64,000 bases of DNA from Buchnera aphidicola (Drepanosiphum platanoidis) (GCF_964020165.1 NZ_OZ026537.1:62001-126000), one strand, 5' to 3'; counted from the stretch's first letter, positions 36,629-46,996 are shown. A program made the numbers and translations. The notes: generated by a model from the letters alone, not told the origin.

Positions 36629-38368
36629 TTAATTAAATTTTTTATTAAAAACTTTTTTTTTGAAATTTTTATTTTTAAAATAATAATTTTTTTGTTGATA
36701 CAAATTTAAATTAATCAATTTATTAAAAATTTTAGTATTTTTTAAATTTTTTAAAAAAAATTTATTATTTTTTAAACTTTTTACTAATTCTATAGTAGAG
36801 TAATTTTCATATATTCTTACATGTCCAATATTATTACTACTTATTTTACTTTCATTAGCAATTGCTCCTACGATATGTCGAGCTTCTACTCTATCTTTTC
36901 TTCCTAATGAAATTTTATATAAATCAAAATTATTAAATTTTTTTAAATTTTTTGAATAAAAATTTATATTTTTTTTAATATTTCGATTTTGATTATGTGT
37001 ATTATAAAATTTAATATTTCTTTGAGAAAAATTTTTGTTTAAATCTGGTTTTAATATTAAAGGTCTATTTTTTTGAGCAATTTTTAATAATACAGCAGCT
37101 AAAATTTCGATAGATATCGGATTTTCTTTAGGCTTTATTTTAGATAAAATATTTTTATAATTTTCAACTTCTTTGACATTTTTTAATTCTTTCTCAATTT
37201 TTTTAGAAAATTTGTATAAACGTTTTTTACTTAATAACTCTATAGTAGGTATTTTTACTTCTTGAATTTTTTGACGTGTAATACGTTCAATATTTTTTAA
37301 CAATCTTAATTCTCTATATTCTACAAATAATAATGCTTTTCCTAACCTTCCAGCTCTTCCTGTTCTTCCAATACGATGAACATATGATTCTACATCCATT
37401 GGAATATCATAGTTAATAACTAAACTAATTTTGTCTACATCTAATCCTCTAGCTGCTACATCAGTAGCTATTAAAATATCTAAACTACCTTTTCTTAATC
37501 TATCTAAAGTTTGTTCTCTTAAATTTTGGTTCATATCTCCATTTAAAGCAGCGCTATTATAACCATTTTTTTCTAATGCTTCTGAAACTTCTAACGTTGC
37601 ACTTTTTGTTCTAACAAAAATAATAGTTGCAGAATAATCTTCTACTTCTAAAAATCTAATTAATGCATCTGTTTTTCTTCTACATACCAACCAATAAGTT
37701 TGTAAAATATTAGGTCGATTATTTAAATTTGAAACTATTTTTATTTCTTTAGGATTATTCATAAATCTTCTAGAAATTTTTCGAATAATTTCTGGCATAG
37801 TAGCTGAAAAAAGAGCGGTTTGATGATTTTTTGGAATATTTGATAAAATATTCTCTACATCTTCAATAAAACCCATTCTTAACATTTCATCAGCTTCATC
37901 TAATACTAAAGTAGATAAATGTGAAAGACATAAAGTTTTTCTTTTTAAATGATCTAATAATCTGCCTGGAGTTCCAACAACAATTTGAGGTCCATATCTC
38001 AAGGATTTCAACTGAACTTCATATCTTTGACCACCATATAAAGCTAGAACTTTAACTCCATATAAATATTTTGAAAATAAAGAAAAAGCTTTTGAAACTT
38101 GAACAGCTAACTCTCGAGTAGGAGTTAGTACTAAAATTTGAGGAAATTTTAAAGATATGTTAACTTTTTGTAATAAAGGAAGAGCAAAAGCAGCAGTTTT
38201 TCCACTTCCCGTTTGAGCCATTCCTAAAACATCTCGATCTTTCAACAAATAAGGAATACAAGACATTTGAATAGGAGAAGGCTTTTCATATCCTATTTCT
38301 TTTAAAACTTTTAATAAACAATCTTTAAATTTAAATTTTAAAAAATCACTAGTGTTCACATGAATCAT
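36629..38368 (-). CDS. deaD: DEAD-box RNA helicase DeaD (CsdA)
   Basis: An ATP-dependent RNA helicase for ribosome assembly and mRNA decay at low temperature. Motifs in order: [12 protein letters not shown] (I), PTRELAVQ (Ia), VLDEADEML (II), FSATMPE (III), [12 protein letters not shown] (V) and [13 protein letters not shown] (VI). A DbpA-like C-terminal RNA-binding domain is present around [19 protein letters not shown]. The 579 residues compare with 629 in E. coli; the Gly/Arg-rich tail is replaced by a short Lys/Asn/Phe-rich one. It partners with RNase E and Pnp in E. coli, but the scaffold region of RNase E is missing here. Confidence 0.93.
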   Translation of the reverse strand: MIHVNTSDFLKFKFKDCLLKVLKEIGYEKPSPIQMSCIPYLLKDRDVLGMAQTGSGKTAAFALPLLQKVNISLKFPQILVLTPTRELAVQVSKAFSLFSKYLYGVKVLALYGGQRYEVQLKSLRYGPQIVVGTPGRLLDHLKRKTLCLSHLSTLVLDEADEMLRMGFIEDVENILSNIPKNHQTALFSATMPEIIRKISRRFMNNPKEIKIVSNLNNRPNILQTYWLVCRRKTDALIRFLEVEDYSATIIFVRTKSATLEVSEALEKNGYNSAALNGDMNQNLREQTLDRLRKGSLDILIATDVAARGLDVDKISLVINYDIPMDVESYVHRIGRTGRAGRLGKALLFVEYRELRLLKNIERITRQKIQEVKIPTIELLSKKRLYKFSKKIEKELKNVKEVENYKNILSKIKPKENPISIEILAAVLLKIAQKNRPLILKPDLNKNFSQRNIKFYNTHNQNRNIKKNINFYSKNLKKFNNFDLYKISLGRKDRVEARHIVGAIANESKISSNNIGHVRIYENYSTIELVKSLKNNKFFLKNLKNTKIFNKLINLNLYQQKNYYFKNKNFKKKVFNKKFN

Positions 38369-38488
38369 TTAAAAAATACACCTTATATTGTAAAATTTAG
38401 TTTATTTAATTAATTATAATTTTATTTAAAAATTAAAAAATTATATTTTGTAAATTTTTATATGTTTAAATAAAAAACTATTTAAATT

Positions 38489-38508
38489 ATATTGTGTTAT
38501 CACAATAT
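38489..38508. terminator. Hairpin downstream of pnp
   Basis: Arms ATATTGTG and CACAATAT (8 bp) with loop TTAT lie six bases beyond the pnp stop. There is no T tract on the minus strand, so it may act as a 3'-end stabiliser or a processing site rather than a true terminator. pnp and deaD are on the same strand. Confidence 0.4.
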
Positions 38509-38513
38509 TTAAT

Positions 38514-40592
38514 TTATAAAGTTTCTTTTATACTTAATCTTAATCTTTTTTGTTTATCAATATCTAATACCTTAACATTAATTTTTTGATTTAATTTTAA
38601 AACATCAGATACCTTATTAACTCGTGTATTAGAAATTTGTGAAATATGAACTAATCCTTCTTTTCCCATACCAATTGACACAAAAGCACCAAAATCCATA
38701 ATTTTAGTTACTGTTCCAAAATAAATTTTTCCAATTTCTACTTCTTTAGTAATTTCTTTAATTCTATTTATTGCAATTTTTGCTTTATCAGAAGTAATAG
38801 AAGAAATTTTAATAATTCCACTATCTTCAATTTCAATAGTAGTTCCTGTTTCTTCAGTTAAATTTCTAATTACAGAACCTCCTTTTCCAATAACATCTTT
38901 AATTTTATGTTGATCAATTTTTAAAATATGAATTTTTGGAGCAAATTTAGATAATTTTGATTTAGATTTTTTAATAATTTTATTCATTTTATTCAAAATA
39001 AATAATCTAGATTTTTTAGATTTTAATAAAGTTAAATTAATAACTTTCATGTTTATTCCAGAAATTTTCATATCTATTTGTAAAGCTGTAATACCTTTTT
39101 TACTTCCTGCTATTTTAAAATCCATATCTCCAAAATGATCTTCATCTCCAGAAATATCTGATAATATTTTATATTTTTCTTTTTTTTTAATTAAACCCAT
39201 AGCTACTCCTGCAATTGCAGACTTTATTGGAACACCCGCATCCATTAAAGCTAATGATGCTCCACAAACTGCAGCCATTGATGAAGATCCATGAGAAGAA
39301 GTAATTTCAGATACTACTCTAACTGTATAAGGAAAATTTTTAACCTTAGGCATGACAGAAAAAATACTTTTTTTTGCTAATTTACCATGTCCAATTTCTC
39401 TTCTTTTTGGAGATCCTATAATTCCAATTTCTCCTACAGAATATGGAGGAAAATTATAATGAAATAAGAAATTATCAGTTCGATCTCCAAATAAATCATC
39501 TAAATTTTGTGCATCTCTTTCAGTTCCTAAAGTAATAGAAACTAATGCTTGAGTATCTCCTCGAGTAAATAATGATGATCCATGAACTCTATCTAAAATT
39601 CCAATTTTAATATCAATTTTTCTAATTTCATTAAATTTTCGATTATCTAATCTTAATTTATTTTTAAAAATTTTTTTTCTAAAAATTTTTTTTTCAATTC
39701 TATAAAAAATGTTTTCTATTTCTAATGCATCTTCGATATATTTTTCTTCAATATAATTTTTAATAATATTATTTTTAATTAATTTTAATCTTTCATCTCT
39801 TAATTTTCTATCACATATAGAATATGATTCATCAATAAAATTATATACATTTTTTTTAACACGTTTATATAAACTTTTATTGACTGACAATATATTTTTA
39901 TTCCATATTTTATGATTAACTTTCTGAGCAAATAATTTAATATTTTCAATAACTACTTTTTGATGTTGATGACCAAAAATAATTGCATTTGAAATTATAT
40001 CTTCAGAAAGTTCCTTTGATTCAGATTCTACCATCAAAATAAATTTATTATTTCCTGATAAAACAAGATCCAAAGCACTAGTTTTCATTTCTGTAACAGT
40101 AGGATTTAACATATATTTGTTGTTAATATAACCAACTCTAGCGGCACCAATTGGACCATAAAAAGGAATACCAGAAATACATAAAGCAGCTGAAACACCT
40201 ATTAATGATACAAGATCTGGGTTAATTTCAGGATTTAAAGATACTACAGTAGCTATAATTTGTATTTCATTAAAATAATTTTTTGGAAATAATGGCCGAA
40301 TTGGTCTATCAATTAATCTAGCTATTAATATTTCATTTTCACTAGGACGTCCTTCTCGTTTAAAAAAACCACCTGGAATTTTTCCTGCAGCATATGATCT
40401 TTCTTGATAATTTACTGTCAAAGGTAGAAAATTTTGATGAAAAATATTTTTTTTTTCTACTACAGTAATTAAAACCGTAGTCCCATCCATATTAATTAAT
40501 ACTGAAGAATTAGCTTGGTTAGCTATTTTTCCAGTTTCTAAAATTATAGTATTATTTCCATAGTTAAATTTTAAAATAACAGGTTTTATCAA
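38514..40592 (-). CDS. pnp: Polynucleotide phosphorylase
   Basis: A 3'-5' phosphorolytic exoribonuclease. Two RNase PH domains are visible (ERSYAAGKIPGGFFKREGRPSE in the first, LDNRKFNEIRKIDI and TRGDTQALVS in the second), then the KH domain (VIGKGGSVIRNLTEETGT) and a complete S1 domain ending LRLSIKETL. The 692 residues compare with 711 in E. coli; the short C-terminal tail is missing. Position after rpsO is as in E. coli. Confidence 0.96.
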   Translation of the reverse strand: MIKPVILKFNYGNNTIILETGKIANQANSSVLINMDGTTVLITVVEKKNIFHQNFLPLTVNYQERSYAAGKIPGGFFKREGRPSENEILIARLIDRPIRPLFPKNYFNEIQIIATVVSLNPEINPDLVSLIGVSAALCISGIPFYGPIGAARVGYINNKYMLNPTVTEMKTSALDLVLSGNNKFILMVESESKELSEDIISNAIIFGHQHQKVVIENIKLFAQKVNHKIWNKNILSVNKSLYKRVKKNVYNFIDESYSICDRKLRDERLKLIKNNIIKNYIEEKYIEDALEIENIFYRIEKKIFRKKIFKNKLRLDNRKFNEIRKIDIKIGILDRVHGSSLFTRGDTQALVSITLGTERDAQNLDDLFGDRTDNFLFHYNFPPYSVGEIGIIGSPKRREIGHGKLAKKSIFSVMPKVKNFPYTVRVVSEITSSHGSSSMAAVCGASLALMDAGVPIKSAIAGVAMGLIKKKEKYKILSDISGDEDHFGDMDFKIAGSKKGITALQIDMKISGINMKVINLTLLKSKKSRLFILNKMNKIIKKSKSKLSKFAPKIHILKIDQHKIKDVIGKGGSVIRNLTEETGTTIEIEDSGIIKISSITSDKAKIAINRIKEITKEVEIGKIYFGTVTKIMDFGAFVSIGMGKEGLVHISQISNTRVNKVSDVLKLNQKINVKVLDIDKQKRLRLSIKETL

Positions 40593-40716
40593 AATGATAT
40601 CCTTTAAACATAAAAAAAAATTAATGTATTAATAGTAAAATAAAAAAAAAATTTTAAACATAATTATTTTAAAAATAAAAAATTTAAATTATTTTTTTAA
40701 AATAAAAAATAAAATT

Positions 40717-40983
40717 TTATTTACGTATCTTTAATAAAGATATGATATTATTATAATTAAAATAATTTTTAATTTTTAAATAATTTAACAATTTTCTTCT
40801 TTTAGATACTATTTTTAACAATCCTTTTCTACTACAATGATCTTTTTTATGAATAGAAAAATGAGATTGTAAATGATTAATTTTTTTTGTTAAGATTGCA
40901 ATTTGAACTTCAGAGCACCCAGTATTAGAAAAACTTTTCCCATATTTTAAAACTATATCTTTATTTGTTTTATTCTGTAACAT
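40717..40983 (-). CDS. rpsO: 30S ribosomal protein S15
   Basis: 88 residues (E. coli 89). NTGCSEVQIAILTKKINHLQSHF and HSRKGLL-like CSRKGLLKIVSKRRKLLNYL are conserved; it binds 16S rRNA helix 22 and, in E. coli, its own mRNA. ATG start. It lies between truB and pnp in the standard order. A run of A precedes the gene end on the minus strand; no hairpin with GC content was seen between rpsO and pnp. Confidence 0.95.
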   Translation of the reverse strand: MLQNKTNKDIVLKYGKSFSNTGCSEVQIAILTKKINHLQSHFSIHKKDHCSRKGLLKIVSKRRKLLNYLKIKNYFNYNNIISLLKIRK

Positions 40984-41147
40984 TTTAAAAGTCCTAAAAA
41001 TTTTTTTATTTATTAGTGGTAATAAAAATATTTTAAAAATATAAAAAATTATTTTTTTTTAAATATTAAAAAAATTTATATTTTTAATATATACATTATA
41101 TATTTATTTTTTATAAAAAAATTGTATTAATTTAAAATTTTATAATT

Positions 41148-42065
41148 TTATTTTATAAAAAATAAACGATTATTTTTATTTATTTTTCCTATTCCTAAGT
41201 ATTTTTTATTTTTTTTTAAAAAAATTTTAAAAAAACCATTACCAAAATTAATGTTATCATTTAATTTAACAATATCTTTAATTTTTAATATATTATATAT
41301 TTTAGAAGAAATCTTTAAAGTAGGTAAAAAAATATATAATTTATTTATAGGTAAAATAATTTTTTTAAATAAATTATTTGTATTTAAAAATTTATCTTGA
41401 AATTTTAAAAATAATAATTGTTTAATTGTAATCAAATTTTTATAAGACAAGTTCAAAATTTTTAATCTTCTTAAAAAAATCACATGTGCCCCACAATTTA
41501 ATTTCTCTCCTATATCTTCTATAATAGTTCGAATATATGTTCCAGAAGAACATTTTATTATTAAATTTAAAAATTTTTTTTGAATTTTGATAATTTTAAT
41601 TTTAAAAATTTTTATTAATCTTTTTTTACGTTTGATACTAATTCCTTTATAAGCATACTTATATAAAGGCTTTCCATTATGTTTAATAGCTGAATACATG
41701 GGAGGAATTTGAAAAGTTTGTCCTAAAAATTTTTTAATTACTTTTTTATACTTTTTAAGATTAAAATTTATAGATCTAGTTTTAATAATTTTTCCAAAAG
41801 AATCAGCTGTATTCGTTTTTTCTCCTAATTTTGCAATCACTTGATACGTTTTATTAGATTTCATTAAATACTGAGAAAATTTTGTTGCTTTACCTATACA
41901 TATGGGTAACATACCTGTTGCTAATGGGTCTAAAGATCCAGTATGACCAATTTTTTGAACATTAAAAATTTTTCGAATTTTTTGAACAGCTTGACTAGAA
42001 GAAATTCCATAGGGTTTATCTAATAAAAAATATCCATTAATTTGATTATATTTTTTTACAATCAT
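41148..42065 (-). CDS. truB: tRNA pseudouridine(55) synthase
   Basis: Makes pseudouridine 55 in tRNA T-loops. LDKPYGISSSQAVQKIR and GHTGSLDPLATGMLPIC with the catalytic Asp are intact, CSSGTYIRTIIEDIG follows. The 305 residues compare with 314 in E. coli. The C-terminal PUA-like region is Lys/Asn-rich and diverged. It follows rbfA by 35 bp. Confidence 0.93.
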   Translation of the reverse strand: MIVKKYNQINGYFLLDKPYGISSSQAVQKIRKIFNVQKIGHTGSLDPLATGMLPICIGKATKFSQYLMKSNKTYQVIAKLGEKTNTADSFGKIIKTRSINFNLKKYKKVIKKFLGQTFQIPPMYSAIKHNGKPLYKYAYKGISIKRKKRLIKIFKIKIIKIQKKFLNLIIKCSSGTYIRTIIEDIGEKLNCGAHVIFLRRLKILNLSYKNLITIKQLLFLKFQDKFLNTNNLFKKIILPINKLYIFLPTLKISSKIYNILKIKDIVKLNDNINFGNGFFKIFLKKNKKYLGIGKINKNNRLFFIK

Positions 42066-42100
42066 TTAAAAAAATTCCAAAATAAAAAATTAAAAATATA

Positions 42101-42451
42101 TTAAATATTTTTTAATAATTTATCTATTTTAAATCCTTCGATACAAGATTTATCATAAATAAATGTTAATGAAGGTACTATTCTAAAATTAATTTTATCA
42201 CTTAAAATCTTTCGAATATATTTAGAAGCATTATTTAATGCTTGTAAATGATATTTAATGTAATTTTTTTTGATATTAATAAAACTTACAAAAATTTTAG
42301 CATAAGAAAAATCTTTTGAAACTACTACATCTAATATATTGGTAATTTTATATATTTTAGGATCTCTAATAAAATTTAAAATTATATATGAAATTTCTTT
42401 ATGTAAAAATTTTGAAACTTTATCTAAACGATTAAAACTTTTAATACTCAT
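42101..42451 (-). CDS. rbfA: 30S ribosome-binding factor A
   Basis: A KH-fold ribosome maturation factor. FNRLDKVSKFLHKEISYIIL, DVVVSKDFSYAKIFVS and RIVPSLTFIYDKS match the family. The 116 residues compare with 133 in E. coli; the acidic tail is missing. ATG start. It lies 37 bp after infB. Confidence 0.92.
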   Translation of the reverse strand: MSIKSFNRLDKVSKFLHKEISYIILNFIRDPKIYKITNILDVVVSKDFSYAKIFVSFINIKKNYIKYHLQALNNASKYIRKILSDKINFRIVPSLTFIYDKSCIEGFKIDKLLKNI

Positions 42452-42488
42452 AAATAAATTCTCATTTAAAAAAAAATTAAAAAATTTT

Positions 42489-44606
42489 TTAATTTTTTTT
42501 AGTACTATAAGATTGTATTATATCATTAACATGAATATCGTTATAGTTTTTTATAACAATCCCACATTCTTGCCCATGATTAACTAATTTAACATCATTT
42601 TTAAACCTTTTTAAAGAAAATATCTTTCCTTTATGTATTATTTTATTTTTTCTAAGAATTTTAATATTATTTTTTTTTTGAAATGTTCCTTCTGTAATGA
42701 TACAACCTGCAATAACACCAAATTTTGGTAATTTAAAAACATTTTTTACTACTGCTAAACTATTAATTTTTTTAAAATATTTTGGGGTTAATTTTCCTAA
42801 AATAATCTCTTTTAATTCTTTAATTACATTATAAATTATAGAATAATGCCTAAATTCTAAATTTTCAGATTCAATAATTTTTTTTGCTGAAGAATCACAT
42901 TGTATATTAAATCCAATAAGAATTGCATGACAAGAATCAGCTAAATTCACATCTGTTTCTGTAAATAATCCAACGCCAGAAGCTATGATATTAATTTTAA
43001 AATTTTTAAATTCATTTGATAAAAATAATATAGAATTTATTAAAGCCTCTAAAGAACCTTTAGAATTTGATTTTAAAAAAATATTTAATATATTTTTATT
43101 AATAGGAGAATTAAATTCTTTAAACATTTTCTCAAAATTTATTTTTTTATTCTTTAACATTTTTTTACTTCTAATTTTTTCTTTACGATATAAAGACACT
43201 TTTTTTGCTATTTTTTCATTCCTTACTTCTAGTAAAGTTTCACCAGCTGATGGTAAACCAGATAATCCCAAAATTTTTACTGGAATAGATGGAGTAATTT
43301 TTTTTATTTCTTCATCAAATTCATTAATAATCGATTTAACTTTACCGTATTCTAATCCACATAAAATAATATCACCTTTTTTTAAATTACCTTTTTTTAA
43401 CAAAACTGATATTAAAGGTCCTTTACCTCTATCCAAAAAAGATTCTATTACTACTCCTACGGCACCTCCAGAATTTCTAGTTTTTAAATTTAAAAATTCA
43501 GATTGCAATAAAATAGCATCTAATAATTCTAAAATTCCTTGATTTAATTTAACTGAAATATGAACAAAAATATTATCTCCACCTAATTTTTCAGAAACAA
43601 TATTATATTTCATTAATTCATTATATATTTTTTCAAAATTTGAATTAACTTTATCAATTTTATTTATTACTACAATTATTGGAACCTTAACAATTTGAGC
43701 GTGTTTTATAGCTTCAATAGTTTGAGGCATCACACCATCATCTGCAGCTATTACTAAAATTATTATATCGGTTAATAATGCTCCTCTAAATCTCATAGAT
43801 TTAAAAGCGGCATGCCCAGGAGTATCTAAAAAAGTAATTTTTTTATTTTTTAATGTTACATGATAAGCACCTATACTTTGAGTAATTCCCCCAAACTCTG
43901 ATTTTAATATTTGAGTCTTCCTTATATTATCTAATAAAGAAGTTTTTCCATGGTCTACATGCCCCATTACTGTAACTATAGGAGGTCTTAAAAAATATTT
44001 ATTTTTTTTGTTATTTTTTTTAAATTTAATTTCGTCTTCTAAAGACAATTTTTTTTTTAAAATAACTTTAAATCCCATTTCTTCAGCAATTAAATAAGAT
44101 AAATCTCGACTCAATATTTGATTTTTTTCTAAAATAATTTTTTGTTTTGACATTGTATTTATCAAATGAGAAATTTTAATTCCCATTTTTTTTGAAAGAT
44201 CAAAAACAGTCATATTAGATATAATTTTAACTTTTTTATTAAAATTTTTTAAAGGTTTAACAAATTTTTGATTTAATAAATTAATTTTATTTTTTTTAAT
44301 CAATTTTTTTTTTAAAAAATTTTTATTATTTCTTTGATGTATAGAAAATTTTTTTTTCTTTAAGTTCTTATATTTTATAGAAGGACTATTTTTTTTTTTT
44401 ATGAAAAAATTTTTTTTTTTTGGTAATTTAGAAAATGATAAATTTGAATTAACTTTATCATTTCGAAATATTTTTTTTTTTATAAAAACTTTTTTTTTAT
44501 TAATATTTTTTTTTATATTCTTATTAAAAAAAATTTTTTTTTTTTGAACAAGTATTTTAGATTTTATTACTTTTGAATTTAATTTATTTTTAATTTCTTT
44601 TTTCAT
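42489..44606 (-). CDS. infB: Translation initiation factor IF-2
   Basis: A GTPase that places initiator tRNA. The N-terminal 200 residues are a Lys/Asn/Phe-rich low-complexity region followed by a short conserved IF2 N segment (KKMGIKISHLINTM). The G domain has GHVDHGKTSLLD, LDTPGHAAF and NKIDKVN. The C-terminal IF2-C1/C2 domains end with the HGKIFSLKRFKNDV region. The 705 residues compare with 890 in E. coli, so the N-terminal domain is heavily shortened, probably equal to the IF2 short form plus a basic tail. Confidence 0.95.
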   Translation of the reverse strand: MKKEIKNKLNSKVIKSKILVQKKKIFFNKNIKKNINKKKVFIKKKIFRNDKVNSNLSFSKLPKKKNFFIKKKNSPSIKYKNLKKKKFSIHQRNNKNFLKKKLIKKNKINLLNQKFVKPLKNFNKKVKIISNMTVFDLSKKMGIKISHLINTMSKQKIILEKNQILSRDLSYLIAEEMGFKVILKKKLSLEDEIKFKKNNKKNKYFLRPPIVTVMGHVDHGKTSLLDNIRKTQILKSEFGGITQSIGAYHVTLKNKKITFLDTPGHAAFKSMRFRGALLTDIIILVIAADDGVMPQTIEAIKHAQIVKVPIIVVINKIDKVNSNFEKIYNELMKYNIVSEKLGGDNIFVHISVKLNQGILELLDAILLQSEFLNLKTRNSGGAVGVVIESFLDRGKGPLISVLLKKGNLKKGDIILCGLEYGKVKSIINEFDEEIKKITPSIPVKILGLSGLPSAGETLLEVRNEKIAKKVSLYRKEKIRSKKMLKNKKINFEKMFKEFNSPINKNILNIFLKSNSKGSLEALINSILFLSNEFKNFKINIIASGVGLFTETDVNLADSCHAILIGFNIQCDSSAKKIIESENLEFRHYSIIYNVIKELKEIILGKLTPKYFKKINSLAVVKNVFKLPKFGVIAGCIITEGTFQKKNNIKILRKNKIIHKGKIFSLKRFKNDVKLVNHGQECGIVIKNYNDIHVNDIIQSYSTKKN

Positions 44607-44673
44607 TCTTTTTCTTTTAATGTTAAATTATTTTAATTAAGTAGTTTTTAAATGTTTAAATGATTTTGAAAAA

Positions 44674-46167
44674 TTATTTTTTTTTAAACCAACAAATATT
44701 TCTTGCTTCCATAATTAAATTTCTAGCAATTTTTGGATCTAAATTTTCAATTTCTAAAAGTTCTTCTATATCTTTATTAGCAAAATCTTCTAAATTAAAT
44801 ATTTTTTTTTTAAATAATTTTTCTGCTAATTTTTTTGTCATATCTTTTAAATTTAATAATTTTTTTTCTAAAGTAGAACAAATAGACTGTGATAATTTTT
44901 TTTTTAATATTTTTCTTTGATTTATTCTATTTTCTATGTTATGAATATTTTGAATGGATTGAATTTTTAAATCTTTAATTTTACTAAGTTCATCAACACT
45001 AGCTTTTAATACTTGATCTAAAGAAAAAAAACCATTTTTTTTAAACTCGTTTATTACAACATCTGTAATATTTAAATTTTTTAAAAAAAAATTTAAATTT
45101 TTATAACAATATGCTAAATGTTTAATATTTAAATCTTCCATACTCATTACATTTAGTTCTCTTCCACTTAATTGAGAAGCTAATCGAACATTTTGACCAT
45201 TTCTACCAATTGCTTGAGCTAAATTTTTAGAATCTACAGAAATATCTACTGAATTATTTTTTTTATTTATAAAAATAGAAATTACATCTGCTGGAGACAT
45301 AGAATTTATTATAAATTTTTCATCTTTTTTATTCCAAGGAACAATATCAATTCTTTCTCCAAATAATTCATTAGAAACCGCTTGAACTCTAGCTCCTCTC
45401 ATCCCAACACAAGCTCCAACTGGATCTATTCTTATATCATTTGTTTTAACTGCCACTTTAGATCGAGACCCTGGATCTCTAGCTACTGCTTTAATCTCAA
45501 TAATTTTATCACTAATTTCAGGAACTTCAACATTAAATAAAGCAATTAACATTTCAATTTTTGATCTACTTAATAAAATTTGAACTCCTTCTACTTCATA
45601 ATTAATTTTATATAATACACTTTTTACTCTATCACCAATCCTAAAATTTTCTCTAGGAAGCATGTCTTCTTTTAGCATTATTGCTTCTGTGTTATTTTCT
45701 ATTTCAAAAATTATATTTTCTCTAGTAATTTTTTTAACAATACCAATAACTATTTCTCCAATTTTTTTTTTTAACTTTTCAATCATTGATAAACGTTCTG
45801 CTTCTTTTACTTTTTGAATAATAACTTGTTTTGCTGTTTGTGTAGTAATTCTGTTAAATTTTAAAGAATTAATTTTTTCTTCAATAAAATCATATAATTT
45901 TATTTTATTCTTACTAAATTGAAAAATTGCAGCATCTAAAGTAATTTCCTTCATAGGATAATGTACTTTTTTTACTACCATCCATCTTCTAAATGTACTA
46001 AAATTACCATTTTTTCTATTAATATGAACTCTAATGTTTACATCTCTTTCATATTCTCTTTTAGTTGCAGTTGCTAAAGCTATTTCTAATGCTTCAAAAA
46101 TTTTCTCTTTTGATAAAGATTTTTCATTAGAAACTGCTTCAATAACAGATAATATTTTTTTATTCAC
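44674..46167 (-). CDS. nusA: Transcription termination/antitermination factor NusA
   Basis: An RNA polymerase-binding elongation factor. N-terminal domain [19 protein letters not shown]1 domain about residues 135-200, KH1/KH2 with [17 protein letters not shown] and [18 protein letters not shown], and two C-terminal acidic-repeat helix-hairpin-helix domains ending [10 protein letters not shown]. The 497 residues match E. coli (495). It starts with GTG at 46167, with SD AGAGG eight bases upstream. The leader holds overlapping inverted repeats. rimP, upstream in E. coli, is absent. Confidence 0.95.
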   Translation of the reverse strand: MNKKILSVIEAVSNEKSLSKEKIFEALEIALATATKREYERDVNIRVHINRKNGNFSTFRRWMVVKKVHYPMKEITLDAAIFQFSKNKIKLYDFIEEKINSLKFNRITTQTAKQVIIQKVKEAERLSMIEKLKKKIGEIVIGIVKKITRENIIFEIENNTEAIMLKEDMLPRENFRIGDRVKSVLYKINYEVEGVQILLSRSKIEMLIALFNVEVPEISDKIIEIKAVARDPGSRSKVAVKTNDIRIDPVGACVGMRGARVQAVSNELFGERIDIVPWNKKDEKFIINSMSPADVISIFINKKNNSVDISVDSKNLAQAIGRNGQNVRLASQLSGRELNVMSMEDLNIKHLAYCYKNLNFFLKNLNITDVVINEFKKNGFFSLDQVLKASVDELSKIKDLKIQSIQNIHNIENRINQRKILKKKLSQSICSTLEKKLLNLKDMTKKLAEKLFKKKIFNLEDFANKDIEELLEIENLDPKIARNLIMEARNICWFKKK

Positions 46168-46196
46168 TAAATAAACCTCTATATTTTTAGAACTTG

Positions 46197-46221
46197 TTAG
46201 AATGACATTCTAAAATAGAAT
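46197..46221 (-). promoter_or_regulatory. Two overlapping inverted repeats in the nusA leader
   Basis: TTAGAATG-A-CATTCTAA (46197-46213) and ATTCTA-AAA-TAGAAT (46207-46221) share seven bases, so an RNA could form one hairpin or the other but not both. They lie 30-54 bases upstream of the GTG start, close to the AGAGG ribosome site. A further TCTA/TAGA pairing is possible next to the ribosome site. Regulatory function is inferred; E. coli controls this operon through its leader. Confidence 0.4.
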
Positions 46222-46339
46222 TTTTATTTGTTTATAAAAATTTAAAATTTTTAAAAAAAATATTTTATTAAAAAAAAATAAAATTTAAAATATGTAGTTA
46301 TACATTAATTTATATTTAAATTCTAATATATATTAATAA

Positions 46340-46365
46340 AAAACCCCGAATTTATTCGGGGTTTT
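46340..46365 (-). terminator. Intrinsic terminator of tRNA-Leu(GAG)
   Basis: Arms AAAACCCCGAA (46340-46350) and TTCGGGGTTTT (46355-46365) with loop TTTA give an 11-bp stem with five G-C pairs, the strongest hairpin in the window. On the minus strand it is followed by further T residues. It lies 38 bases past the 3' end of tRNA-Leu and before nusA. Confidence 0.85.
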
Positions 46366-46402
46366 ATAATAAATACTTTTTGTAAAATAATTTTTATAAT
46401 TT

Positions 46403-46489
46403 TACCGAGAGTGGGACTCGAACCCACATACCTAAATTTAAAAGTACTACTTCCTCAAAGTAGCGTGTATACCATTTCACCATCTCGGT
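46403..46489 (-). tRNA. leuU: tRNA-Leu(GAG)
   Basis: An 87-nt class II tRNA. Acceptor ACCGAGA pairs with TCTCGGT plus discriminator A; an A1-U72 pair replaces the more usual G1-C72. The anticodon loop TTGAGGA gives GAG on a CTACT/AGTAG stem. The T-arm is GTGGG-TTCGAGT-CCCAC. CCA is not encoded. Position between secG and nusA equals E. coli leuU. Confidence 0.96.
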
Positions 46490-46741
46490 TTTTATATTAA
46501 ATATTTTTTAAAAAAAATATTTATTTATTTAATATATTTTTATATTATAAAATTTTAATATTTATTATAATCTTTCATAAAAAATAAAGATATTTAAAAT
46601 TATAATAAAATTTTTAAGTTAAAAAAAATAAAAAATAAAATATATATTTCATAAGAAAAAAAAATTTTTTAGAAATAATATTAAAATCATAAATAATTTA
46701 TAAACAATAAAATTAGCATTAATATTCAAAAATATTTAAAT

Positions 46742-46996
46742 TTAATGTTTTAATATCGATAAAATACAACTAACTAATAAAAAAAATCCTGCAATAGAAA
46801 AAGTTATATTTGATAACATAACATCTTCTGTAGAAACATTTAAATTAGTTTTATAATTTGTCGCTTGAATATGAGAAAATCCTTTTTTATTTTGAATTAA
46901 AATTAAAAAAATTAAACTTAATGATAGTAAATAAAAAATACTTAAAAAAAAAAAATACATTAAAATACCTATTAAATTAACAATTTTATTTTTCAT
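46742..46996 (-). CDS. secG: Protein translocase subunit SecG
   Basis: A small membrane subunit of SecYEG. Two hydrophobic segments are visible (about 8-35 and 60-82) with the conserved IQNKKGFSHI loop segment between them. The 84 residues compare with 110 in E. coli; the polar C-terminal tail is lost. The location before leuU matches E. coli. The adjoining glmM of E. coli is not found upstream. Confidence 0.88.
   Translation of the reverse strand: MKNKIVNLIGILMYFFFLSIFYLLSLSLIFLILIQNKKGFSHIQATNYKTNLNVSTEDVMLSNITFSIAGFFLLVSCILSILKH

Noticed and set aside
42985..43542. 185-codon plus-strand ORF opposite infB
   Set aside because: It is a shadow of the conserved IF-2 C-terminal domains on the other strand and has no recognisable motif.
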